Shown: piece by piece, positions 1 to 8,479 of the stretch
Layout: every line of letters starts with the position of its first letter
Numbering within the stretch: position 1 is the first letter of the stretch
Assembly (NCBI RefSeq): GCF_024508665.1
Contig: NZ_JANINP010000007.1
Coordinates: 1-64,000, forward strand
DNA from: Sphingomonas sp.
Lineage (GTDB): Bacteria; Pseudomonadota; Alphaproteobacteria; Sphingomonadales; Sphingomonadaceae
DNA: 64,000 nt
Direction: 5' to 3'
Translations under genes and position numbers: made by a program
The notes under the pieces: generated by a model
Told to the model about the DNA's origin: nothing
Seen by the model: only the letters and a program-made list of their open reading frames with translations
Databases searched by the model: none

Positions 1-76
1 TCTTTCCCCGTGGTCCAACTTCACCGAGAAACGAGTCGGTCACAGTTGAGCCACAAAACTCACAACTCACGCGGCG

Positions 77-398
77 GCCGCGAGGTGCGGATTTGCTGGT
101 GGAGCGTAGCTCACGGCCTCAAGTTCGATGCCGTTTCCATCAAAGAAATAGAAGCGGTTCAACACCGCATGGTCGAGCATCGCATCCGCCAGCAACCGCG
201 TCAGCCGCGTGCTCTCATCTCGAGCACCTTCAGCTTGCGCGCCTGCGAAACGTCCATGCCGCCATAGGTCGCCTTTCACTTGTAGTAGGTCGCGCTGCTC
301 ACGTCGTGCTTACGGCACACGTCCGCGGTCGACGACCCAGCTTCCTGCTCACGCAGGATCGCTATGATCTGCTCCTCGATAAACCTGCTGCGCTTTAT
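77..398 (-). pseudogene. IS3-family transposase OrfA relic
   Basis: Reading the minus strand gives a helix-turn-helix OrfA of the IS3 type: a start region KRSRFIEEQIIAILREQEAG, then a DVCRKHDVSSATYYKWK-like segment, then TRLTRLLADAMLDHAVLN. Three lesions are visible. The expected ATG is ATA (396-398), the Trp codon in YYKWK is TGA (276-278), and a one-base loss near 211-222 shifts the frame before the leucine-zipper part. No OrfB (DDE domain) follows within the window, so this is a dead fragment. I infer it is an old insertion next to the RHS toxin operon. Family assignment rests on motif memory; the exact IS subgroup is not determined. Confidence 0.75.
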
Positions 399-542
399 CT
401 CCGTCCTCCTCAATGAAGGACTCTGGCTCAAACTGGAGGAGTTTCAGGGTAGCACGTCACGAGCCCCGCCGATCCCGTCGCGTCAAACGTCGATTCATGC
501 ATCGCTCAGCGGCGCTTGCATATAGCGCGAAAGGATGCGCCC

Positions 543-1220
543 CTATGGAATTCCGTATTCTCGGGATAATTCAGCCGCCCGGAGCTCGTCCATCCATAAG
601 GAAAGCCGACCTGGAGTATATCCGTCGCTAGGTTCCATTTCGCGCAACGGAGTGAACTCTACCCCCATTATATTATTTTCGACGACGATGTCCCGAACGC
701 GGGCTGTCGCAAAAGTGAAGAGCGGCAACGGCCAAATCATGAAAACATCGCTTCCATCCCACTGATCCGGATCGAAAAGGAGGCTTGGCTCCTTCAATCC
801 AGAATAGTGAACGCGCCCGCAGCCGGGGCAAGGTCCTTCGTCCAGATGGATTCCGCTCTCGGGCCTTGCCAGCCCACCCCAGCCCGTGGGACGCAGAACG
901 GAGTAATGTCCCGGTGGTGGAATACCGGCGCCGCTCTTCAGATTGGCATCGGCGAGGCGGTATCCACTAACATCGTTGCCACGAAGTATGTCGACAGCTT
1001 TGTCCCCTATTAATATGTCTCTCGTCCATGACCACATGAAATCAGCGGCAGAGTTCTTTTTCCTTGCAACGAACTCATACGGCGGGACGATGATACTCTG
1101 CCCATTGTGATCGGGGTCAACGTCGCATGGAATCGAATTGTACTGCATTTTCCCCCATTCAACTGTTGGTCCACGCAATGGCGGAGATAGGAGAAAGATG
1201 AAGTCAGTATCGTTCAGCAA
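543..1220 (-). CDS. Predicted immunity protein for the RHS toxin (SitI/CXXCG-like)
   Basis: This 225-residue soluble protein lies directly after the RHS toxin gene, and its predicted TTG start (1218-1220) sits just before the toxin stop (1214-1216). A GAGAAGGA Shine-Dalgarno inside the last toxin codons supports the start; CTG one codon later is an alternative. It has no signal peptide or membrane segment. Visible marks are a CPGCGRVHYSGL motif near residue 130 and a W-rich N-terminal half. A CXXCG motif and this partner position recall the SitI immunity proteins of Myxococcus SitAI pairs (the double-CXXCG family), but only one CXXCG is seen here. Base composition is visibly more AT-rich than the RHS core, as usual for exchangeable toxin tips and their immunity genes. 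The immunity role is inferred from position; the family match is tentative. Confidence 0.6.
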   Translation of the reverse strand: MLNDTDFIFLLSPPLRGPTVEWGKMQYNSIPCDVDPDHNGQSIIVPPYEFVARKKNSAADFMWSWTRDILIGDKAVDILRGNDVSGYRLADANLKSGAGIPPPGHYSVLRPTGWGGLARPESGIHLDEGPCPGCGRVHYSGLKEPSLLFDPDQWDGSDVFMIWPLPLFTFATARVRDIVVENNIMGVEFTPLREMEPSDGYTPGRLSLWMDELRAAELSREYGIP

Positions 1221-4200
1221 AAGTCCTTCTCCATTTGGTTGAGTTGCCTCATAACATCGCTAGGTGATGCTAGAGGATTTTTGGAAATCCACGCGCCCCA
1301 TGTGCCATTCCAGTCTCCTCCCTCTGTGGTGTGCAGTCCATAAGGTTTGCAACGATGAAGCGACCTGGGGATCGGCAGCAAGTATTGTACATCATTTATG
1401 TTAAAACCCCTCGCTGCGAAAAAGCTTTCATATTGCTGCGGTAGGAGGTGATGAATTTCAATTGGGTCGGATTGCGCCTTTGCCTGCGGGATAATGATCT
1501 CCCCGAGGCCACGGAAAAAGCCGTTGAAGCCGGACGAGATGGAGTTTCCGAGACCGTGGAAGCTCCCGTAGCCGTACCAAGGCCCGAAGCCGCCATAATA
1601 ATTGAAGCCGAACCAATCGTCGTCCCACCAGCTGTCGCCCGGTCCTGATCCATTGCCATCGTCACCGCCGGGCACTTTGATTGGACCGGTTACGTGGCCG
1701 CAATCCTGGCTGTGGTCGTAGGGGCACGGATCCAATCCGGTCGGATCGGTTTTGTTGATCGGGTTGTTGCGGGCATAGGCATAGAGGTTCGGCAGGTCGC
1801 CATAGCCGATCGGATCGGTCTGCATGAACCGACCAAGCGTCGGCGAGTAGACACGCGCCTTGTAGTAATAGAGGCCGATCTCCGGGAGATAGGCCTGGCC
1901 GGTATATTGCAGGCGTCCGCTATTGCCCGAACCCGGAATGCCATATTCGTCATAGCTGTCGAGCGAGGCGCGCGCGCCGCTGATGTTGCTCGTGGCGATC
2001 ACGCTGCCGCGTTCGTCCGTATGATACCAGGTCGGTGCCGTGAGACCGGCGCCTTCATAGGCGAAGGCCGGTTCGTCGGTGGACGCGCCCGGCACGAACC
2101 GGCGCAGCCGCGTGTTGCTGCCATTATATTCGGCGGCTATTTGCCCATCGATATATTGGAATCGCGTCGTCGTCCCGCTCGTGGCGATCTGATAGAGGCG
2201 CCCGAGCGGGTCGTAGGTGAGCGTCGCTCCGGGTGCGGTCGTGAGAAGATTCTCGGAGCTATAGCCATACGTCAGGCTTCCCGATGCCGTGAGGTTGCCG
2301 CGGACATCGTAGCCGAAGCTCGTCGTGCCGGCGGCGGTATATTGATTGAGGCCGTTGGTCGTGTGGTTGCGGTCGGCATTGGCTGCGTTGGTCCATGCGT
2401 AACCGTCATTGGTGGATGTTCGGCTCGCGATTTGGCCGGCCGGGTTGTAAGCATAGGTGAAACCGACATTATTGGCCGTCGTCGTGAAGCTATGGGTGAG
2501 GCCGCCCAGCCGCGAGACGGCGTCGTAATTGTAGCTGGAGCCCGCGCCATAAGGGCTCGCCATCGACGTCCGTCGACCCAGGCTGTCATAGCCGTAGGTC
2601 GTCATCACCGTCGAAGTGCCGACGCCCTGATAGATGCCGGTCATTTTGTTGGCGGGGTTGTACGCAAAGGTCGTGATGGCGCCGTCGGGCCAGGTGATCG
2701 CGGTGCGGTTGCCCGCCGCGTCATATTGGTAGCCGATTGTCCCGAGTGGTCCCGTCTCGCTCGTTTGACGCCCGAGCGCGTCCCACGCCTGGTTGATGGT
2801 CTGCGCCGAGGTGGCGGCGCTCGTCATTCGACCCAGCAGGTCATAGCCATAAGTGACGTCGAGTTCCGTCCCCGGCAGATCCTTGGTCTTCAGCCGATTG
2901 AGAAAGTCGTAAGCGTAGTTGATCGTCGTTGCGCCGCGTAGCCTGCGGCTGGTGACATTGCCGTTCGCGTCGTAGCCGAGCTGCTCATAATCGGTCGTCG
3001 AACTGGTTCCAGATCCTTTGGTGGGGCTTGGGAACTGGGTCTGCGACAAGCGATCAAACCCATCATAGATGTAGGTCGTCTTGTTGTTTTCGGCGTCCGT
3101 CAGCGTGAGCAGACGACCGTCATTCGTATAAGTCAGCGTCTCGTCGTCGGACGCATCGCCGGTAGCATATCCGCTGGTGATCTTGGTGGTCTGGTCCGCG
3201 CTGTCATAGGTGTAGCGCGTGATCTGGTCCGAGCCGCTCGACCCGGTGGTGGAGAGCGTGCAGGCCGCCGGAAGCGAACCATATACCACCGGGTTCATCC
3301 GAATTGCCGTACAATCCAGCCGACCCGCGGCGTCGTAGCTATACTGCGTCAACGAATAGGTCGTGCCTGCCGAATTGGTCGTGACCTGGCTTTTTCGGGC
3401 ATTGGCGTCATAGACGATCGCAGTGTTTTCATAAGGGGTGAAGGCATTCCAGGCGGTGTCGGTCACATCCGTAACCGTCCCTCGCTCCACGAGCGTCGCC
3501 CGGCCATCGTCATTGTAGCTAGTCCGCAACGCCAATCGCGCTAGCGGCCCTGTCGCATCGGGATCAGGTGCGATTGAACCGACGATCTGGCGATCGGCAT
3601 TGTACCGAGACGTCTGTGTGTCTGCCGTACCCGAAAGCGGCCCATCGACCGTCAGGTTGTTCCCGACATAATCATAGGTGTAGGCGGTCGTCGCCGTCGG
3701 CGAACCGTTGCCGGCGCCCTTGCTCGAGCTGACGGGAAGCAGGTTGTTCATCGTGCCCGCCACTTGCGGGCCATAATTGATGCTGGACTTCACTTCGTCC
3801 GTGGTGCCGGCGCAAGACGCCGTAGTGGCACAGGTCGATATGCCGGTCTGCATCGAGATCGGAAGCCCCGATGCCACGATCATCCCGCCGCTGTTCTTGT
3901 AATAGCCCTGATACGATGTGTAGCTGTAGGTAGTCGTCGGCCGGATCGCGCCAGCCGTGGCCGCCGGATAAGTGACGGTTGTGAGTTGGCCTGTCGACGA
4001 CGAATAGGTGAAATCCGTTTGGTTGCCCTTGGCGTCCTTCACCCAGACCGGTTTGTTGCACGTCGCCGCGACCGAGCACGACGTAGGATAATTCGCGGTG
4101 ACGACGATGTCGGCGAGCGTCGACGAGGCCTTGGCCTTTTTCAGGATCTGAGTGACGTTGCCGCGCGCGTCATAAGTGTATTGATCGTAACCCGCGGTGG

Positions 4201-5374
4201 ATGTGCCCTCGGGCCAGATCACCTTGGTGATCCGGCCGTAGCTGTCGGGCATATAGGTCGTCTTGCGGCCTAAGGCGTCGGTGTCGGTGAGGAGGACGCC
4301 CTTGGAGGTGTCGGCGGTCGTCACCCTTTTACGCGACAGCGAGTCATTGCTTGTCGCGGTGAGCGTGGTTCCGGCCAGCGACCAGCTATAAGTCGTCGTG
4401 TGGCCATCCTTCAGCACCGACGATACCCGGCCGTCGGCGCCGTAGCCCACGGTCATGGTGTCAGTGGCGGAGGCGGCGCGCTTGTACCCGATGACGCGTT
4501 GCGAAGCGTCGATCGTGTACCGGCTGACGCGGTTCGCCGGGTCGGTGACGGTGATCGTCGTGTTGGCCCCGCTCGTTCCGTAGGCATAGGTCGTGATCGG
4601 CCAGGATTGGGAGAGGCTGGTGCAGGTAAGCGCGGTGGGATCGCAATAATCCACGCCGCTATTGATCGCGGTGGCCTTGGAGACCTTCAGCCAGTTCGCC
4701 AGGTTGCCGGGCTGAATGGCCGTGTTCGAGACATATTCATATTTGAGGTGGTATCCTCGATTGCTCTGCACCGAGGTGACGCGGGTCAAGTAGGTCGGGG
4801 GATTGCTCAGCCCGAGCATGTAAAAGGGAGCGGCCAAGTAGGTGATCGTCTCGGTCGTCCCGTCGGGATGCACGATCTTGTTGGCCTGGGCCTTTCCACC
4901 GTTGGGAATTACATCGAAGCTGATGACCGTGCCGTCCGCTTCGGTATAGTTAGCCGTCGTGCTCGTGGTCGTGAGGGTCGCGCCATTGGCTTGGTCGGAT
5001 ACCCATATACCGCCGCTCAGCGTGAAAGTGTTGCTCGCGCCGCTCAGGCTGACCTTGATCGTGGTGGTAGTGGAGTAGTAGATTTCGATATCGTACTTAT
5101 CGCGCCAGAAGCGTGCACCCCACCAGTAGCGGGTTTGGCTAAGGCGGGCGTCGTCGCCGCCGATCGACATGTCGGTGGCGCTGACGATGAGGGCGCCGGA
5201 CGCCCGATCGACGCCGTTATCGTCAACCACGGCACTCACGGGTGGGGCAGGAACATCCGTCGAACTCTGCGCGAAGGCTGGTGCCGCGAGACCGGTGCAC
5301 AAGATGGTGGTAACGCACAAGATCGAGGAGCGTACGTGCAGGCTGCTGCGCCCGGCAATCGCCGAGTTTGTCAT
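1214..5374 (-). CDS. RHS/YD-repeat polymorphic toxin with HH-type C-terminal tip
   Basis: This protein is 1386 residues long. The ATG at 5374 is preferred because GGGGA lies about 6 nt upstream; in-frame ATG (5380) and an earlier codon also exist. Residues 1 to about 36 are an export signal ending APAFAQ. Residues from about 230 to 1170 carry many YD repeats (YTYD, YDAAGR, YGYDSLGR). The RHS core closes with GRFMQTDPIGYGDLPNLYAY near residue 1180, followed by a low-complexity Gly/Trp linker. The tip, about residues 1300-1386, contains EIHHLLPQQY, a second LHR/LHTTEGG block and WNGTWGAWI, and ends MEKDFC. This HH-plus-WN pattern resembles the SitA/DUF2380 class of Myxococcus toxins and HNH-like nucleases. 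The gene is the middle member of a minus-strand operon between a mini-YD peptide and an immunity protein. Toxin activity is inferred. Confidence 0.8.
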   Translation of the reverse strand: MTNSAIAGRSSLHVRSSILCVTTILCTGLAAPAFAQSSTDVPAPPVSAVVDDNGVDRASGALIVSATDMSIGGDDARLSQTRYWWGARFWRDKYDIEIYYSTTTTIKVSLSGASNTFTLSGGIWVSDQANGATLTTTSTTANYTEADGTVISFDVIPNGGKAQANKIVHPDGTTETITYLAAPFYMLGLSNPPTYLTRVTSVQSNRGYHLKYEYVSNTAIQPGNLANWLKVSKATAINSGVDYCDPTALTCTSLSQSWPITTYAYGTSGANTTITVTDPANRVSRYTIDASQRVIGYKRAASATDTMTVGYGADGRVSSVLKDGHTTTYSWSLAGTTLTATSNDSLSRKRVTTADTSKGVLLTDTDALGRKTTYMPDSYGRITKVIWPEGTSTAGYDQYTYDARGNVTQILKKAKASSTLADIVVTANYPTSCSVAATCNKPVWVKDAKGNQTDFTYSSSTGQLTTVTYPAATAGAIRPTTTYSYTSYQGYYKNSGGMIVASGLPISMQTGISTCATTASCAGTTDEVKSSINYGPQVAGTMNNLLPVSSSKGAGNGSPTATTAYTYDYVGNNLTVDGPLSGTADTQTSRYNADRQIVGSIAPDPDATGPLARLALRTSYNDDGRATLVERGTVTDVTDTAWNAFTPYENTAIVYDANARKSQVTTNSAGTTYSLTQYSYDAAGRLDCTAIRMNPVVYGSLPAACTLSTTGSSGSDQITRYTYDSADQTTKITSGYATGDASDDETLTYTNDGRLLTLTDAENNKTTYIYDGFDRLSQTQFPSPTKGSGTSSTTDYEQLGYDANGNVTSRRLRGATTINYAYDFLNRLKTKDLPGTELDVTYGYDLLGRMTSAATSAQTINQAWDALGRQTSETGPLGTIGYQYDAAGNRTAITWPDGAITTFAYNPANKMTGIYQGVGTSTVMTTYGYDSLGRRTSMASPYGAGSSYNYDAVSRLGGLTHSFTTTANNVGFTYAYNPAGQIASRTSTNDGYAWTNAANADRNHTTNGLNQYTAAGTTSFGYDVRGNLTASGSLTYGYSSENLLTTAPGATLTYDPLGRLYQIATSGTTTRFQYIDGQIAAEYNGSNTRLRRFVPGASTDEPAFAYEGAGLTAPTWYHTDERGSVIATSNISGARASLDSYDEYGIPGSGNSGRLQYTGQAYLPEIGLYYYKARVYSPTLGRFMQTDPIGYGDLPNLYAYARNNPINKTDPTGLDPCPYDHSQDCGHVTGPIKVPGGDDGNGSGPGDSWWDDDWFGFNYYGGFGPWYGYGSFHGLGNSISSGFNGFFRGLGEIIIPQAKAQSDPIEIHHLLPQQYESFFAARGFNINDVQYLLPIPRSLHRCKPYGLHTTEGGDWNGTWGAWISKNPLASPSDVMRQLNQMEKDFC

Positions 5375-5418
5375 GTTCATTCCCCAGAATTTTCGAGAGT
5401 ATCGAGCGCGACCGACGC

Positions 5419-5628
5419 TCATGGCGCGCCGGTTGTCTTCACGTTGGTTCGGTTGTCGGCATGGTCATGCGTGTACTGGGCGGTGACGCCATTGTTCACC
5501 GTGCCGGCATGGACGACTTTGATCAGCCGGCCCTTGGCATCATAGGTGTAGGTAATGGTTTCGCTTGCACGTGCGACGCCGACCACCCCTAGAAGCAGGA
5601 CGGCAACCAATCGAAGGCTTGGACGCAA
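5419..5628 (-). CDS. Small secreted YD-repeat protein upstream of RHS toxin
   Basis: The product is 69 residues with a TTG start (5626-5628) preceded by GGGAG at a good distance. Residues 1-21 form a clear signal peptide (MRPSLRLVAVLLLGVVGVAR then A). The mature part begins SETITYTYDAKGRLIKVVHA and is essentially one YD repeat plus a DNRTNVKTTGAP tail. The stop lies about 45 bp before the RHS start, so the two are probably co-transcribed. It is too short to be a toxin. A single-repeat accessory that assists folding or export of the large RHS shell is an inference; alternatively it is a degenerate remnant of an RHS N-terminus. No function is established to my knowledge. Confidence 0.65.
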   Translation of the reverse strand: MRPSLRLVAVLLLGVVGVARASETITYTYDAKGRLIKVVHAGTVNNGVTAQYTHDHADNRTNVKTTGAP

Positions 5629-5879
5629 TGTCGATCTCCCCCCTTTCCGCGTGAATCACGGGTCTCGAAAAGGGAAACGTTTGGAGCCACTCGCCCCCGC
5701 AGCGCGTTTGCCGACAAATTTGATCCAATTCGGATAGATGATGACCCGGTGCGTCCAGCAATTGCGTCAGGCATCCATAAGTGATGACGCCGTTCCTGGA
5801 TAAATTCGCTCAGCCCAACTGCCTATGTCGTTCGGGCACCCCGTGCGAGAGGGCAGCTACTTTGCCGGCTTGCTGGCAT

Positions 5880-6235
5880 CATGCCGGATGGCGAGCGGGC
5901 GCTGACGGCAGTGATTGAGGAGGCCTATATCCAGGGTATCTCGGCCCGCTAGATCGACGGTCCGGTCAACGCGCGGGTATGGACGGAATCCGAAGATCAA
6001 GGTCAGTCGTCCGTGCGAGGAGATTGACGAGCGCTTCATCGCCTTTCAGTCGCCCTATCAAGAGGGACTGGCTCTACCTGTGGATCGACGCCACATACGT
6101 CAAAGTCAGGCAGAACGGCGTCATCGTCTCGGTGGCCGTGATCGTTGCGGTGGGCGTTAACAGCGATGGCCGGCGTGAAGTTCTCGGCATGAACATTCGG
6201 TCCATCGGAAGTGGAGACCGTTCGAGATGCGGTAA
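5880..6235 (+). pseudogene. IS256-family (mutator-type) transposase relic
   Basis: Three plus-strand frames together spell an IS256-type transposase. The first gives GERALTAVIEEAYIQGISAR and stops at TAG (5950-5952). The second gives KIKVSRPCEEIDERFIAF. The third gives LYLWIDATYVKVRQNG followed by VAVIVAVGVNSDGRREVLGM. The DAT aspartate would be the first DDE catalytic residue. After GMNI the frame breaks again (SEVET is in another frame) and homology ends near 6235, so the second half of the enzyme, including the other catalytic residues, is missing. At least three frameshifts or stops make it inactive. No inverted repeats were identified, and it sits alone between the RHS operon and the activator gene. 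Confidence 0.8.
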
Positions 6236-6398
6236 ACTTCGACCTCGCGTCAGATTGCGCCCCAAACGAACGACATATTACGTCATCCGCGAGCAGGGCA
6301 TAAAATGTTGGCTATGACGTCGAAACTACATCGGTGGGCGCATGCATTCCCGCGTTCCCGACGCCTGAGCGCGGCACCCAATGATCTTTGTCTTGATG

Positions 6399-6435
6399 CC
6401 GCGCCGCGCGGGCCGGGGCGGACCGCGCGGCGCGG
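6399..6435. repeat. 13-bp GC hairpin, left copy of a flanking pair
   Basis: CCGCGCCGCGCGG (6399-6411) and CCGCGCGGCGCGG (6423-6435) are perfect inverted arms around an 11-nt loop. An almost identical hairpin with a 10-nt loop occurs at 14671-14706. The two bracket the activator/autotransporter pair. There is no T-tract after either arm, so an ordinary intrinsic terminator is less likely than a dispersed palindromic element. Confidence 0.7.
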
Positions 6436-6490
6436 ACGGGCGGCGCGTGTAGCGATTCGGGAAAACCACAACGCGCCTGCAGGGTGGTGC

Positions 6491-6516
6491 CCTGCGCTCA
6501 GGGGTAAGAGCGCAGG
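6491..6516 (-). terminator. Possible terminator hairpin after the activator gene
   Basis: CCTGCGCTC (6491-6499) and GAGCGCAGG (6508-6516) form a perfect 9-bp stem with an 8-nt loop, about 40 bp past the stop of the minus-strand activator gene. It lacks a clear U-tract, so the terminator role is only positional. Confidence 0.4.
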
Positions 6517-6555
6517 ATTAAGGAGCCACCGCCCTGATCCTATGGCCTGTCGCCA

Positions 6556-8223
6556 TCATCCGCAGGCCGTTCGCATCGGCGGACTGTTCGCGGCGATGTC
6601 GATTCCGCGTTGCAGGGCAGCCCTGAACGAAGAATCGCGAAATGGGATGCGCGCCAGGGTCGCGGCGGCGAACCCCGCCTTGTCGCGCAGATTGCGGTCG
6701 TACGCCGCCGCTGCGTCATCCAGCCGATCGGCGCTCGCCAGAGCGCTTACCTCGAGGATTTGCGCGAGGACATAATGCGGATGGGTCGTGCGAATGTCGC
6801 GCACCAGCTTCAAACATCCCGACGTGTCGCCGAGCAACAAGCGCGCCGTCGCAAGCTCGCCCATCGCGATGAAGCGGAACGGATCGATCGGGGCGAGGTC
6901 GAGCGCTTCCTCAAGCGGTGCAACGCCGCGCTCAGGATGGCCATCCAGGCAATGCGCGGTGCCGAGCAAAGCATGAGCGGCAGCAAAACCCGGTGCGATG
7001 CCGGCGCTGCGCTCGAACTGGCGGCGCGCACTCGCGCCATCGCCTTGCCATAGATCGAGGATGCCGACGAACAGCGGCCCGCGTGCGTCGGTCGGGTCGC
7101 CGCGCAAGGCGCTGCGCGCCAGCGGCATGAGCGCGCCGCCGCTCGCAAGCGGCGCGCGGCTTGCCCACAAGGCGCCGATTGCCTGGTGCGCCTTGAGCAT
7201 CGCCAGTTCGCCATGATGCGGCTTGAGTTGGGCGGCCTGGCGCAGGAGGCGTCCCGCCACGTGCATGCCCGCGCTGGTGAACTTCTGCAGATGATGGCGT
7301 GCGCGCCACAGGAGCGTTCCGAGATCGGTGGCGCTGTCCTCGCTGGACAGCCGATGCCGCTGCTCTGTCCGATCGACGATCTGGGCCATCGCATTGGCCG
7401 CACGCAGCAAGGGCCGCCGGACCTCGGCGATGCCGGCATCGAGCGATACTTCCGAGGTCTGGCTCCACAGCACCTTGCCATGCGGCCGCTCGGTGAGCAC
7501 CAGGCTGACAAGGCCGCGCCGTGCGTCGCTGACGAGATCGGTCTCGACCACATAACGGCTGCGGGGCGCCGCCACCCGATCGGAGGCCGGCGCGACCACG
7601 GCCAACCACCGCATTTGGGACAGCGAGTCGACGAGCGTCCCGGTCACCGCGGTAAGCAGTGGATCTGGAATGTCGCCGCCAGTGGTGTCGCGCGCCGCAA
7701 TGATGGCGACTTCGGCCTCAAGCGGGACGTCGGCTTGAGGAACTGCCTGCACCAAAGGTGCGTCATTGGCCGTGATGCGGCGATAATAGCCCCTCATCTC
7801 GCGCAGCCAGTCCTCGAAATCCTCTTCGCCGGGAATGTCGATGCCTTCGAGGAATTCGCCCGTGCCACGCGAACGGCTCACCGGTCGCCGGATATCGATG
7901 TCGACGACAGCGAAATCGAGCGTCACCGAACGGTGATTGGCCTTGAGCCAGGCAATGCCGTCCGGCAGGCACTTGCGTAACCCCGACAATTCGCGGCGCA
8001 GGCTCGCCTGGGCTTGCAGGACTTCGCGCGCACCCCATAATTTTTGCTGCAGCCAGGCGCGCGACCGCTCACCGGTGTCGGCGGTCGCGAGCAGGCCGAT
8101 CAACGCGAGTCCCTTCTTTGAGCGGATTTCGATGCGGCGTCCGTCGCGCAGGGTAATACGCGGATGGCCGAGCAGATCGACCCGCACGGCGTAATAATCG
8201 TCTCCCCGCGCCATTGTTCGCAT
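6556..8223 (-). CDS. Winged-helix transcriptional activator with TPR region (SARP/HilA-like)
   Basis: The protein has 555 residues. Residues about 14-100 look like an OmpR-type winged helix (VDLLGHPRITLRDG, then KGLALIGLLATA and SLRRELSGLRKCL), as in SARP, CadC and HilA-class activators. Residues about 165-280 form an alpha/beta region starting VAIIAARDTTGGD that resembles the TolB-like middle domain of cyclase-associated regulators. Residues about 300-540 are helical with tetratricopeptide character (ALLGTAHCLDGHPERGVAPL). There is no signal peptide or membrane segment and no receiver domain. The gene is divergent from the large autotransporter across a 256-bp gap, so it is a plausible direct regulator of it. 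ATG at 8223 and ATG at 8214 are both possible starts, with no strong ribosome site for either. The ligand or signal is unknown. Confidence 0.75.
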   Translation of the reverse strand: MRTMARGDDYYAVRVDLLGHPRITLRDGRRIEIRSKKGLALIGLLATADTGERSRAWLQQKLWGAREVLQAQASLRRELSGLRKCLPDGIAWLKANHRSVTLDFAVVDIDIRRPVSRSRGTGEFLEGIDIPGEEDFEDWLREMRGYYRRITANDAPLVQAVPQADVPLEAEVAIIAARDTTGGDIPDPLLTAVTGTLVDSLSQMRWLAVVAPASDRVAAPRSRYVVETDLVSDARRGLVSLVLTERPHGKVLWSQTSEVSLDAGIAEVRRPLLRAANAMAQIVDRTEQRHRLSSEDSATDLGTLLWRARHHLQKFTSAGMHVAGRLLRQAAQLKPHHGELAMLKAHQAIGALWASRAPLASGGALMPLARSALRGDPTDARGPLFVGILDLWQGDGASARRQFERSAGIAPGFAAAHALLGTAHCLDGHPERGVAPLEEALDLAPIDPFRFIAMGELATARLLLGDTSGCLKLVRDIRTTHPHYVLAQILEVSALASADRLDDAAAAYDRNLRDKAGFAAATLARIPFRDSSFRAALQRGIDIAANSPPMRTACG

Positions 8224-8479
8224 AAAACCCGATAGTATCTATAGCCACGGGCGAACGGGCCAAGTAGCGAAAGGCCGCAATAAAAAGAATTGGACATTTT
8301 CGACACGGCTTTCGCCGTCTCATATTACTTGATCCATTTCGGCTGAATTCACGCTTTACGAACTTTGTACTCACGATCCGCGAGCGTTGAGGCGGCAAGG
8401 GCGCGCCCAAGACGCTGGCGATAGCTGCTGCTCGAGCGGCGGCACGCTGGCGTCCCCACTCAACCAACCGGGGGAACCC

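Larger units (their letters stand above)
6236..6555. other. Intergenic region with GC hairpins, no gene seen
   Basis: About 320 bases between the IS256 relic and the end of the activator gene. Open frames here are short and lack family signatures. It holds two inverted repeats described separately (6399-6435 and 6491-6516). Confidence 0.6.

Noticed and set aside
1694..5545. Long plus-strand frames antisense to the RHS gene
   Set aside because: No family signature; the opposite strand has YD repeats, signal peptide and operon context.
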